A stretch of DNA of 64,000 nt. Source: CAYJBH01 sp964368625 (lineage in GTDB: Bacteria; Bacillota; Clostridia; Oscillospirales; Ruminococcaceae). Below are positions 54,413 to 63,133 of the stretch, one piece after another. The stretch lies in assembly GCA_964368625.1 (NCBI GenBank), contig CAYJBH010000001.1, positions 1 to 64,000 of the forward strand, read 5' to 3'. The notes beneath the pieces were generated by a model that did not search any database, was not told the origin of the DNA, and saw only the letters and a program-made list of their open reading frames with translations. The position numbers and the translations under genes were made by a program. Each line of letters begins with the position of its first letter. Position 1 is the first letter of the stretch.

Positions 54413-55859
54413 CTGTTACCCCCTTTACATATTCCTCTATAATTTTATGTTCATCAAAAAAAAGCGTAACTCCATCAATAACCTGATAATCCTCATGACC
54501 TTTTCCACACAGAGCCAATACATCTCCCTTTCTTAGCAGCGAAAGTGCAAAATTAATTGCATACCTTCTATCTACAACAGCATGATACATTGAGCTAGAT
54601 CTATCAAATTCCGGCGTAACAGAGGCTATAATCTCATCAGCATCTTCACTTCTAGGATTATCTGAAGTTATTATTGCTATATCGGAATACGCAATAACTG
54701 CGCGTGCCATTTCCGGTCTTTTTTTTGCGTCTCGCTCACCTGCACATCCAAACAAGACTATTAAACGCCCTTCTACAAAAGGCTTAACACTGCCTAAAAA
54801 GCTGTACAAACCATCAGGAGTGTGTGCATAATCACATATTATACTATACTCATCGGCAAAAAGCAACTCACTGCGCCCCTTAACACCTTTGCTATTTGAA
54901 AGTGATTTTATAGCCATTTCTGCTTGTATACCCAAAATATCTGCAGTAGCAGCTGCCGCAAGGGCATTATATACCGAAAACTCTCCCATCATTGGAACAA
55001 AACAGTGACGAGAGACTTGCTTTGTTAGATAATTAAAACCTGCTCCGATGGCCGACAATTCCAAACTCTCAGCAAGGAAATCGGCATTCGGATTTTTAAT
55101 GGCATAACCATAAACTTCACCATTAAACTCTTGGGCTATTCTTTTTCCAAATTCATCGTCAAGATTTAGTACAGCTTTTTCAACGCTATTAAACAACGAT
55201 CTTTTAGCTAAGAAATAATTCTCAATGTTACCATGATAATCAAGATGATCCTGTGTTAAGTTAGTAAAAACCCCTACCTGAAATTTAATTCCATAAAGCC
55301 TAAGTTGATCTAATGCCTGGCTACTCGCCTCCATTACCATATGGCTACACCCGGCTTTTACTGCTCTTGCTAAAAGTGCAAACAGCTCAAATGGATCAGG
55401 CGTTGTATATCTTGCAGGTATCTCAACCCCGGATACCTCATTTTTTATCGTCCCTATTAGGGCGGTATCATGGCCTGCTTTTTCTAGTATCTGCTTAATT
55501 AAACTGGTTACAGTTGTTTTTCCATTAGTACCTGTTACCGCTATCATTGTTAGTTTTTCGTTTGGAAAATCCCAGAACTTTCTGCAAAGCAAAGAATAAG
55601 CAATCCTTGTATCATTAACAATTATTTCGCAATCCAGCCCAAGGCTTTTTGAACAAACTACCGCAACAGCACCCTTATCAACCGCCTGCTTTGCAAATTT
55701 ATGCCCATCGGTTTTTCCGCCAACAATACAAACAAATAGTGCACCCTCTCTTACCGAGCGCGTATCCTGGGTTATCGAGGTAACATTCATCTTATTAAGG
55801 CCGACAATATTATTGTCCGCTAAATCTAAACAAGTAAGCAGTTCAAAAAGTTTCAACAC
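54399..55859 (-). CDS. murE: UDP-MurNAc-L-Ala-D-Glu--meso-diaminopimelate ligase
   Basis: MurE adds the third amino acid of the stem peptide. The 486 residues have QDTRSVREGALFVCIVGGKTDGH, the ATP loop VTGTNGKTTVTSLI, ANYTTPDP-like ARYTTPDPFELF, HLDYHG and DYAHTPDGL. The specificity loop reads DNPRSEDAD; DNPR is the motif of meso-diaminopimelate-adding enzymes. That agrees with dapL and dapF elsewhere in the window. It overlaps murF by 14 bases. Confidence 0.96.
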   Translation of the reverse strand: MLKLFELLTCLDLADNNIVGLNKMNVTSITQDTRSVREGALFVCIVGGKTDGHKFAKQAVDKGAVAVVCSKSLGLDCEIIVNDTRIAYSLLCRKFWDFPNEKLTMIAVTGTNGKTTVTSLIKQILEKAGHDTALIGTIKNEVSGVEIPARYTTPDPFELFALLARAVKAGCSHMVMEASSQALDQLRLYGIKFQVGVFTNLTQDHLDYHGNIENYFLAKRSLFNSVEKAVLNLDDEFGKRIAQEFNGEVYGYAIKNPNADFLAESLELSAIGAGFNYLTKQVSRHCFVPMMGEFSVYNALAAAATADILGIQAEMAIKSLSNSKGVKGRSELLFADEYSIICDYAHTPDGLYSFLGSVKPFVEGRLIVLFGCAGERDAKKRPEMARAVIAYSDIAIITSDNPRSEDADEIIASVTPEFDRSSSMYHAVVDRRYAINFALSLLRKGDVLALCGKGHEDYQVIDGVTLFFDEHKIIEEYVKGVTVGKN

Positions 55860-55865
55860 ACACCC

Positions 55866-58109
55866 CTAATCAACCAATGAATGATCTTCCAATGTAACCG
55901 TTATCGGTGTTCCAAGCGGTACCTTTTCACCGGCAGCTATACTTTGCTCGGTCACCTCAACGCTAGAGCCTATTGCAGCACCGGTTCTCTTCATATTAAG
56001 CCCTGCTGCCTCGATTGTTCTTGATGCTGCAGATTCGGTAAATCCAACCACGTTCGGCACCGTAACAAGTTGCGGTTCTGTTGTATCAACTGAATTTAAT
56101 ATTATGGTTGAACCTCTTGCCAAAACTGTGCCTGACACCGGAAACTGGCTTATTACCGTCTCCCCATCGCCCTGAACCTCAGCAACAAAACCATACTTTT
56201 GAAGGGTTACCTGTGCATCCGTTAGCGACATTCCCTCAACGTTTTGAAGCACTATCTCAGCAATTTCCTGCTCTTCTTCTGTATACACCGGCTCAACTCC
56301 GAGATATGGCAATGTTTCCGCCATTACCAAACCCGCCACAGGAGCCGCCAATATTCCCCCATACCCATAAATTGACTTTGAACTATTCGGTTCATCTAAT
56401 ACGATTAGAACTGCTATTTGTGGATCATCAACAGGAGCAACCGCGCCAAAGGATGCAATACGCAACGATTCGCCACCATCAACGTCCAACTTCTGTGAAG
56501 TTCCACTTTTTCCGCCAATCTGATAACCCATAACATATGCGTTCTTACCGGGAGAGTTGTAGCCCTCTGCTCCGGCTACCGCTATCTCCATCATGTTTAG
56601 AATTTCAGTTGATACCTCCTCAGAGATAATTTGTCGTTTAGGCTCCGGGGCTAGCGTTTCTACGATATTACCCTGTGAGTCCAGAACCCTATCTACTATA
56701 TAGGGTTGCACCAGTTTACCGCCATTAGCTATGGTAGATATCATAGTTATCATCTGTATTGGCGATACCTTAATGGATTGCCCAAAACTTGTACTAGCAA
56801 GTTCTGTCTCACCCATATTATCTTCTTCATGAAATATCGGTGTTGCTTCACCGGACATATCTACTCCGGTATACTCTGTCATCCCAAATGCCTCAGCATA
56901 GTTATAGAAGGTTTCTATCCCAAGCTGTTGCCCCATCTGGATGAATGCAGGGTTACATGAATTCACAAGAGATTGCGCAAAGGTTTGAGTAGTGCCGATA
57001 TGTCCACCCGTGTCTGCACATTTCATGGTATGTCCACCTACCGTCATTGAACCTGCGCAGTAATAGGTATGTTCAAGTGTTGACACCCCGGAATCTAGTG
57101 CTGCTGCTGCTGTTAACAACTTAAATACCGAGCCGGGCTCATAAAGGTCTGAAACCGCCTTGTTTCTCCACTGTTCATTTTGTGCAGCACTAATAGCTGC
57201 TGCCTGCTCAGCAATTGGAAGTTCCGCAATTTCGGCAACAAGCTCTTCATCATGAATTGCAAATGGATCGTTTGGATCATAATCGTTTTTTGTTGCCATA
57301 GCAAGAATTGCACCGGTATTTACATCCATAACAATTCCAACGCCACGAGCCTCAACGTTATGTTCGATAACAGCATATTCTAGATTTTTTTCCAGATAGT
57401 GCTGAATCGTTTCATCAATAGTTAATACGAGGCTGTTTCCATCCTGAGCCTCATAAACCTCTTCGTAGTCATATGGAAGAGCTCCACCAACCGAGTTCTT
57501 AGCTGCAACCACCCTGCCCGAGATTCCGGTTAGCTCGGTATCATAATATGCCTCTATTCCTGCTAGCCCTTGATTATCTGTACCTGTAAACCCAAGAACG
57601 GTTGAAAGAAAATCACCATAAGGGTAGTAACGTTTACTATCTTCATGAAGGTATATTCCATAATAACTATTCTCGGTTGCAAACTCTCTAACCTCATCAG
57701 CAATAGGCTTATCAACCTTGCTTTTCACAAGTTCATAAGCACTGCCGGTGTTGTTTAGCTTTTCAAGCAGTTCATCTTCATCAACATCAAGAATTCTTGA
57801 AAGACCCTTTGCAACATCGTCACGTTGCTCCTCTTTTATGTTATTTGGAGCAACACTAATAGTCCATACAGTTGCACTGGTTGCAAGAACCTTCATATTT
57901 GTATCATATATGGTTCCTCTGTTGGGCGTAATTGTAACATCTCTAAGTTGCTGTTCCTCTGCCGCCTGTCTTAATTCTTCATGTCTAATTACCTGAAGAT
58001 TTACAAGATTGTATGTAATTATTGATACCACTACAAGAACAAATACGCCCAAGAACATTAGGCGTAATTTCATAGAATTATCTGTACCCGGAGGTTGTTG
58101 TTGATTCAT
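55866..58109 (-). CDS. Class B penicillin-binding protein with two PASTA domains (PbpB/SpoVD type)
   Basis: This 747-residue transpeptidase partners with the SEDS protein in septal or spore-cortex synthesis. It has a membrane segment (about 13-33) and a PBP dimer domain starting RGTIYDTNMKVLATSA. The transpeptidase domain has PGSVFKLLTAAAAL (SxxK), SCN within LVNSCNPAF and KSGTSQ. Two PASTA repeats follow from about residue 615 (NVEGMSLTDAQVTLQKYGF and VPNVVGFTESAASRTIEAAG). It sits between ftsL and murE. The short PBP encoded beside sigG is a different subtype. Confidence 0.93.
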   Translation of the reverse strand: MNQQQPPGTDNSMKLRLMFLGVFVLVVVSIITYNLVNLQVIRHEELRQAAEEQQLRDVTITPNRGTIYDTNMKVLATSATVWTISVAPNNIKEEQRDDVAKGLSRILDVDEDELLEKLNNTGSAYELVKSKVDKPIADEVREFATENSYYGIYLHEDSKRYYPYGDFLSTVLGFTGTDNQGLAGIEAYYDTELTGISGRVVAAKNSVGGALPYDYEEVYEAQDGNSLVLTIDETIQHYLEKNLEYAVIEHNVEARGVGIVMDVNTGAILAMATKNDYDPNDPFAIHDEELVAEIAELPIAEQAAAISAAQNEQWRNKAVSDLYEPGSVFKLLTAAAALDSGVSTLEHTYYCAGSMTVGGHTMKCADTGGHIGTTQTFAQSLVNSCNPAFIQMGQQLGIETFYNYAEAFGMTEYTGVDMSGEATPIFHEEDNMGETELASTSFGQSIKVSPIQMITMISTIANGGKLVQPYIVDRVLDSQGNIVETLAPEPKRQIISEEVSTEILNMMEIAVAGAEGYNSPGKNAYVMGYQIGGKSGTSQKLDVDGGESLRIASFGAVAPVDDPQIAVLIVLDEPNSSKSIYGYGGILAAPVAGLVMAETLPYLGVEPVYTEEEQEIAEIVLQNVEGMSLTDAQVTLQKYGFVAEVQGDGETVISQFPVSGTVLARGSTIILNSVDTTEPQLVTVPNVVGFTESAASRTIEAAGLNMKRTGAAIGSSVEVTEQSIAAGEKVPLGTPITVTLEDHSLVD

Positions 58110-58143
58110 AAATACTATCCTCTCTTTATACCATAGTATTTAG

Positions 58144-58644
58144 TTAATGCTTGAAGTATTCCAAAATAGACATGAAGTTTTGTGACAGTGTGCTCTGCCA
58201 ACCCACTAATAAGTCTTCATTTATAAGTAACTCGTTTTCACTATTAAGGTGAACATATTCTATCTTAGAACCATCGTTTTTCACTAAACCCAACTCTCGC
58301 ACAGCGTATTCTTCTACATCGTTTAAGGATGTTCTTCTCTCCATATCAAAACTTTGATATGCATATTCACTTTCTAGAAGCAGCAGCTCTGCATCAAGCT
58401 TCTCAACCTCTCCAACCTGCTCGGTTAGCTGAGCATTGCTATACAACAAGGCCATTATAAGCATTGCAAAAAACAGCACAATCATGGTGTATTTAAACCG
58501 TCTCATCACCTTTGATTGAGCTTTTACAACAGAGAGCTTCTTATATCTACCACGCACCGCGCTCCCGGTCGAGGTGGTATAACCGAAGCTCTCCTCACCG
58601 TAATTTTTTTTGTTAATAACTTTAGTTGGCATTACTCGTTGCAT
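58144..58644 (-). CDS. ftsL: FtsL-like division protein
   Basis: The 166-residue protein sits where ftsL is expected, between rsmH and the penicillin-binding protein. It has a basic cytoplasmic N-terminus, one membrane segment (about 51-70: YTMIVLFFAMLIMALLYSNA) and a short external coiled coil (LTEQVGEVEKLDAELLLLES). A conserved-type region, SLNDVEEYAVRELGLVK, follows. FtsL sequences diverge strongly, so position and topology carry most of the weight. It bridges DivIB and DivIC to the SEDS/PBP pair. Confidence 0.82.
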   Translation of the reverse strand: MQRVMPTKVINKKNYGEESFGYTTSTGSAVRGRYKKLSVVKAQSKVMRRFKYTMIVLFFAMLIMALLYSNAQLTEQVGEVEKLDAELLLLESEYAYQSFDMERRTSLNDVEEYAVRELGLVKNDGSKIEYVHLNSENELLINEDLLVGWQSTLSQNFMSILEYFKH

Positions 58645-58663
58645 TATATGGAATAAATCCTTT

Positions 58664-59587
58664 CTATAACTTTTCGATAACCCTAAGTTTTGCTGAGGCT
58701 GATCGCCTGTTTCCGGCTAACTCGTCCTCGCTCGGCAGAATAAACTTTACTGTTAATCTTGCTTTCGGTTTATTATTGCAAACACATTGGGGAAGATCTT
58801 TAGGGCAGGTACAACCCTCGCAAAGATGTTTAAAATAGTTTTTAACCATCCTATCCTCAATAGAATGAAAGGTAATAACACAAAATCTCCCGCCCACATT
58901 TAGCATACTAAATATACTTTCAAGCCCGCTCTCTAACGCACCAAGTTCATCATTAGCCGCTATTCTCAATGCTTGAAATGTTTTTTTCGCAGGGTTTTTA
59001 TCTTTCCTTCTCACCTTTGGTGGCAATGCTGAGGTAACAATCTCTGCCAACCTTGTTGTGGTTGTTATCGCTTCATTTTCACGTTCTTTAACAATTTTAG
59101 TTGCTATAAACCCTGCATTCTTTTCATCGGCATACCTAAACAATATTCGCTGAAGCTCATCCTTAGATAGATTATTTACGAGTTCAGCTGCCGAAACCGC
59201 ATCGTCGCCCATGCGCATATCAAGCTGTCCTTCCATCCTATAGGAAAAACCTCTTTCAGCAGTATTAAGTTGATGCGATGATACTCCTAGGTCAAGCAAG
59301 GCTCCATCAATTGATTTTATCCCCTCACATTTTAATATCTCAGCAGCATCTCGATAGTTAGCTTTATATACCTTTGCATTCAATCCTTTTAACCTATCCG
59401 TAGCTGCTGCTACCGCCTCATCATCCCTATCAAATGAATATAGCATACCCAAATCGTTCAGCCTCGTAGCGATTGCAAACGAATGTCCGCCGCCGCCGGC
59501 TGTTCCGTCGAGGTATCGACCATTCTTTTTGATCATCAGCTGTTCCAACACTTCGTTTAACAGCACAGGAACATGAGAAAACTCCAT
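58664..59587 (-). CDS. rsmH: 16S rRNA m4C1402 methyltransferase RsmH
   Basis: RsmH methylates N4 of C1402 in the 16S rRNA decoding centre using S-adenosylmethionine. The 307 residues show EFSHVPVLLNEVL, the SAM loop DGTAGGGGHSFAIA, LLDLGVSSHQLNTAERGFSYR, RKDKNPAKKTFQALRIAAN and FHSIEDRMVKNYF. Its ATG is three bases after the stop of a 42-codon ORF, and its own ribosome site is weak, so it may depend on coupling. Confidence 0.97.
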   Translation of the reverse strand: MEFSHVPVLLNEVLEQLMIKKNGRYLDGTAGGGGHSFAIATRLNDLGMLYSFDRDDEAVAAATDRLKGLNAKVYKANYRDAAEILKCEGIKSIDGALLDLGVSSHQLNTAERGFSYRMEGQLDMRMGDDAVSAAELVNNLSKDELQRILFRYADEKNAGFIATKIVKERENEAITTTTRLAEIVTSALPPKVRRKDKNPAKKTFQALRIAANDELGALESGLESIFSMLNVGGRFCVITFHSIEDRMVKNYFKHLCEGCTCPKDLPQCVCNNKPKARLTVKFILPSEDELAGNRRSASAKLRVIEKL

Positions 59588-59590
59588 AAC

Positions 59591-59719
59591 TTAAAATTCC
59601 GTTATAAATCTGTCTTCTGAAAAATTATCACTCGACGCCTCAAAGATACAAGCATCGCCTTCCTTAAGCATGTTTTCTAGTACATCTGCCAACAGTGTCG
59701 GTTCAAAATTTAGTTCCAT
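59591..59719 (-). CDS. Small acidic ORF between mraZ and rsmH
   Basis: A 42-residue frame starts with ATG at 59719, preceded by AAAGGATG, and stops three bases before rsmH. The product is acidic (start MELNFEPTLLADVLENML, end EDRFITEF) with a probable N-terminal helix and no membrane segment. I recognise no family. Good start site, tight fit between two conserved genes, and the weak rsmH ribosome site support translation, either as a functional microprotein or as a coupling leader. Confidence 0.6.
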   Translation of the reverse strand: MELNFEPTLLADVLENMLKEGDACIFEASSDNFSEDRFITEF

Positions 59720-59759
59720 AATAACGCCATCCTTTCATAATTTGTATATCTTTATTATA

Positions 59760-60179
59760 TTAAAAATCTAATCCTTCCATGATTTCTTCAAGTTTTTCCG
59801 TATCTATGCTTTCACACATCTTCTCATAACTTGATTTACTCCATATCTCGGCATGGGTGCCTACCCCTAAAACAACTGTTTCTTTTTCTATGCCAGCATG
59901 TTCACGTAGTGTAGCGGGTATTAGAATCCTTCCTTGCTTATCGGTGGCTACCTCTTCTGCTTTAGCCATCAGAAATCTTCTAACTTCACGTGATTTCACC
60001 ATAGGAAGCTCTGCCAGCATTTCGCTAATCTTGTCCCACTTGCCTGCCGGAAATGCAACTATACAGCCATCCAACCATCGAGTAATAACAAAGGTTTCAC
60101 CCATTTCGGCTCGCATTTTAGCCGGAAAATTAAGTCTTCCTTTGTCATCAAGCTGATTGGTATATGTTCCGGTTAGCAT
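59760..60179 (-). CDS. mraZ: Transcriptional regulator MraZ
   Basis: MraZ is a ring-forming AbrB-like DNA-binding protein that controls its own dcw operon. The 139 residues carry the two half motifs, TNQLDDKGRLNFPAKMR near the start and VATDKQGRILIPATLREHAGI in the middle. It is the first gene of the cluster, with a consensus promoter and three short repeats directly upstream. It overlaps no other gene; a 40-base gap separates it from the small ORF. Confidence 0.96.
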   Translation of the reverse strand: MLTGTYTNQLDDKGRLNFPAKMRAEMGETFVITRWLDGCIVAFPAGKWDKISEMLAELPMVKSREVRRFLMAKAEEVATDKQGRILIPATLREHAGIEKETVVLGVGTHAEIWSKSSYEKMCESIDTEKLEEIMEGLDF

Positions 60180-60209
60180 CTCCCACTTTCACCCACTTTT
60201 CACCACTTT
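60180..60209 (-). promoter_or_regulatory. mraZ: Three 10-base repeats, probable MraZ operator
   Basis: Minus-strand repeats AAAGTGGTGA (60209-60200), AAAGTGGGTG (60199-60190) and AAAGTGGGAG (60189-60180) end directly at the mraZ ATG. MraZ is known to bind direct GTGGG/TGGGN repeats spaced 10 bases, one DNA turn, in its own promoter region. Here they also overlap the ribosome site. Confidence 0.75.
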
Positions 60210-60215
60210 GAACAT

Positions 60216-60244
60216 ATTATAACTTAAAACACAGGAAAAATCAA
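60216..60244 (-). promoter_or_regulatory. dcw cluster promoter (PmraZ)
   Basis: Minus-strand TTGATT (60244-60239) and TATAAT (60221-60216) are 17 bases apart. The start point falls within or just before the first MraZ repeat. Confidence 0.8.
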
Positions 60245-60276
60245 GTGGTTTTTTATTTTTTATTTTTTCTGAATTA

Positions 60277-60305
60277 TTGAATTATCGCACTAAAACTGTT
60301 ATAAT
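60277..60305 (+). promoter_or_regulatory. Promoter of the antiporter gene
   Basis: TTGAAT (60277-60282), 17 bases, TATAAT (60300-60305). It leaves a leader of about 115 bases to the start codon, in which GTTAAGAT occurs twice as a direct repeat. Confidence 0.65.
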
Positions 60306-60428
60306 CTCCAATATCTTCGTTAAGATTTAATGCATCGTTTTTTTGTTAAGATAGTTTTTGAATTTTACCATGGTACTCATTTAACAATTCCATATAAAAT
60401 TTTAGAAAGGACAAGGTTGTAGATAAGC

Positions 60429-61610
60429 ATGTTACTAAGTTTCGGAATAATAATAATTTTAGGATTAGTGTTATCCCAGCTGCTTGAAAAGTTTAAACTC
60501 CCGGGACTTATTGGATTTTTGCTAATAGGGTTTCTACTAGGACCAGGTATGTTGAACGCTATCGATAGTTCATTATTGGCAATATCATCTGATTTACGCA
60601 GCATAGCTCTTATAATCATTTTATCCAGAGCCGGACTCTCCTTAAATATCTCTGAACTAAAAAAAGTTGGTAGACCGGCCATACTAATGTCCTTCCTTCC
60701 TGCCATGCTTGAAATATTAGCTATGGTATTTTTAGCTCCGATTTTATTTTCAGTTAGCATTACACAGGCAGTTATAATGGGGACGGTTGTAGCTGCTGTT
60801 TCTCCAGCAGTTATTATTCCTAAAATGCTTAAAATAATGCAGGAAGGTTACGGCACTAAAAAAAGCATCCCTCAAATGATTTTAGCCTCTGCTACCATCG
60901 ACGATGTTTTTGTTATCGTTCTATTTACTATATTTGTTGAGGTTGGAAAGGGAGCTAACTTAAATGTATATGAGATTTTAACTCTTCCCATTTCTATTGT
61001 TTTAGGTTGCGTCTTAGGAATAATAATTGGATCGGGTTTGTTTAAGCTATTTGCAAGTTTTAACATAAGAAACAGCTTGAAGGTATTAATCATTCTTGCA
61101 CTCGGACTAATACTTTACCCTCTTGAAAATCTTTTTGAAGCAGTACCCTTCTCAGCCCTAATATGCATAATGGCAATAGGGATGACATTAAAGCAACGAT
61201 CATCGGATATAGCCGATAAGTTATCTTCAAAACTCGCTAAGATTTGGATATTCGCCGAACTTATGTTATTCGTTCTTGTTGGGGCTACCGTAGACCCATC
61301 CTATTTAGTTGGCTCATTTTTTAAAGTCTTACTCCTACTCATTGTTGTTTTATCATTTAGAGTAGCAGGGGTTTTACTATGCTTAATCAGAACCTCACTT
61401 AATAGAAAGGAGAGATTGTTCTGCGTTATAGGGTATTTACCAAAAGCAACCGTTCAGGCAGCAATCGGATCTATTCCTCTTGCTATGGGAATTAATGGTG
61501 GTGAACTGATATTAGCTGTGGCCGTAATGGCAATACTAATAACAGCACCTGTTGGTGCACTACTTATAGATTTATTCTATAAAAAATTATTGGTCGATAC
61601 CAAATTGTAA
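60429..61610 (+). CDS. Cation:proton antiporter (CPA family)
   Basis: This 393-residue membrane protein of about twelve segments belongs to the sodium/hydrogen exchanger domain family. Features are LSQLLEKFKLPGLIGFLLIGFLLGPG in the first helices (core KLPGLIGFLLIG), SRAGLSLNISELKK, GTVVAAVSPAVIIPKML and ASATIDDVFVIV. The last has the acidic pair typical of the transport site. There is no C-terminal nucleotide-binding (TrkA-N) domain, so it is shorter than KefB-type exchangers. Ion specificity is unknown. The nearest AAGG lies 12 bases before the ATG, and an in-frame TAG sits just upstream, so this start is the first possible. Confidence 0.87.
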   Translation: MLLSFGIIIILGLVLSQLLEKFKLPGLIGFLLIGFLLGPGMLNAIDSSLLAISSDLRSIALIIILSRAGLSLNISELKKVGRPAILMSFLPAMLEILAMVFLAPILFSVSITQAVIMGTVVAAVSPAVIIPKMLKIMQEGYGTKKSIPQMILASATIDDVFVIVLFTIFVEVGKGANLNVYEILTLPISIVLGCVLGIIIGSGLFKLFASFNIRNSLKVLIILALGLILYPLENLFEAVPFSALICIMAIGMTLKQRSSDIADKLSSKLAKIWIFAELMLFVLVGATVDPSYLVGSFFKVLLLLIVVLSFRVAGVLLCLIRTSLNRKERLFCVIGYLPKATVQAAIGSIPLAMGINGGELILAVAVMAILITAPVGALLIDLFYKKLLVDTKL

Positions 61611-61728
61611 CCATTTCAGCTAGCCCTTATAAAGCAAGGTAAAAAAAGGGTTAAACGGAATTTTAGTGTTTGAAATTTATTCCCAAATATATTTCTTTGC
61701 AAATAACACTTTTATTTTTCTAATTTTA

Positions 61729-61737
61729 TGCTATAAT
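61729..61737 (+). promoter_or_regulatory. Extended -10 promoter of the second murA
   Basis: TGCTATAAT (61729-61737) is a perfect extended -10 about 37 bases before the TTG start. No good -35 is visible, which extended -10 promoters tolerate. Confidence 0.55.
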
Positions 61738-61774
61738 ATATCTATCTGTAATTTTATAAGAGGTTAACTTCGGT

Positions 61775-63058
61775 TTGGAAAAGTATATAATAAACGGCGG
61801 TAAGCCGTTGGTCGGGGAGATATCTATAAGCGGAGCAAAGAACGCAGCGGTAGCCATACTACCGGCCACTATTCTTTGCAACGGTGTTTGTATTATTGAA
61901 AATTTGCCCAACATTAGCGACGTGGCAATTGCTGTGCATATTCTACATGATTTAGGCGCTAAGGTTCGCCCTCTCGACGAATCAACATTAGAGATAGATA
62001 CATCCTGCATTCATTCTACAAGAGTAGCCGATGAGATGGGTAGACAGATGAGGGCATCCTACTACTTCATAGGAGCACTTCTTGGCAGATTTGGAAAGGC
62101 AAGTGTTTCAATGCCGGGTGGCTGTGATCTCGGCGCAAGACCTATCGATCAGCATCTAAAAGCATTCCAGTCATTTGGTGCAGATATTTCGGTAGAGCGT
62201 GGTATGATAAACGCCGAAAGCAATCATCTAAATGGCTCTCAGGTATTTTTTGATACAGTATCGGTTGGAGCAACCATTAATTCCATGCTTGCTGCCATTC
62301 TTTGTGATGGAACAACAATTCTTGAAAACGTTGCAAAGGAACCCCATATAGTTGATGTGGCTAACTTTTTAAATATGATGGGAGCCGACGTAAGAGGCGC
62401 CGGTACCGACGTTATAAAAATACATGGTGTTAAACAGCTCCATGGCTGTAGTTACACCTTAATACCGGATCAGATCGAGGCGGGCACCTTTATGGTAGCC
62501 GCTGCCGCTACCGGAGGCAATATTTTAGTTAAAGATGTAACACCTAAGCATCTTGAGCCGATAATAGCAAAACTGGAAATGTCAGGCGCTCATATTGAGG
62601 AATATGACGAGGCTGTAAGAGTAAGTCGTAGCAGCGACATTATTCCGGTTAACGTTAAAACGCAACCACACCCCGGCTTCCCAACCGACATGCAGCCTCT
62701 TATGGCGGTATTACTCTCAAAGGCAAAAGGAATATCTATAATCACAGAATCCATCTGGGACAATCGTTTTAGATATATAGATGAGCTTTCCAGAATGGGG
62801 GCAAACGTTCAGGTTGATGGTAGAGTAGCAGTGATTGAAGGCGTTCCGAACCTCAGCTGTGCACCTGTTAAGGCAACAGACCTACGTGCCGGTGCAGCCC
62901 TTGTTATTGCAGCTCTTTGTACCGAAGGAACTAGCGAGATTGACGATGTTGAGCATATAGAGCGTGGCTATGAACACTTCGTGGAAAAGCTTCAATCTTT
63001 AGGTGCCGACATTCACAGAAAAGAAATTGAAACTAAATCTGTGCCACAAGCATTATAA
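61775..63058 (+). CDS. murA: UDP-N-acetylglucosamine 1-carboxyvinyltransferase (second copy)
   Basis: This is a second MurA of 427 residues, catalysing the same enolpyruvyl transfer as the copy inside the dcw cluster. It starts at TTG, preceded by AGAGGTTAACT. Landmarks are ISISGAKNAAVAILPATI, PGGCDLGARPIDQHLKAF with active-site Cys117, DQIEAGTFMVAAAATGG, HPGFPTDMQPLMAVL and LRAGAALVIAAL. Low-GC Gram-positives often keep two copies; which is the main one cannot be told. Having the cysteine, both should be fosfomycin-sensitive. Confidence 0.95.
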   Translation: MEKYIINGGKPLVGEISISGAKNAAVAILPATILCNGVCIIENLPNISDVAIAVHILHDLGAKVRPLDESTLEIDTSCIHSTRVADEMGRQMRASYYFIGALLGRFGKASVSMPGGCDLGARPIDQHLKAFQSFGADISVERGMINAESNHLNGSQVFFDTVSVGATINSMLAAILCDGTTILENVAKEPHIVDVANFLNMMGADVRGAGTDVIKIHGVKQLHGCSYTLIPDQIEAGTFMVAAAATGGNILVKDVTPKHLEPIIAKLEMSGAHIEEYDEAVRVSRSSDIIPVNVKTQPHPGFPTDMQPLMAVLLSKAKGISIITESIWDNRFRYIDELSRMGANVQVDGRVAVIEGVPNLSCAPVKATDLRAGAALVIAALCTEGTSEIDDVEHIERGYEHFVEKLQSLGADIHRKEIETKSVPQAL

Positions 63059-63133
63059 ATAATAAACACTTTTGTCGTCGACGCCGCCATGGCTCGGCGA
63101 CATATTTTAGCTAGAATAGGAAAATATACAAAA

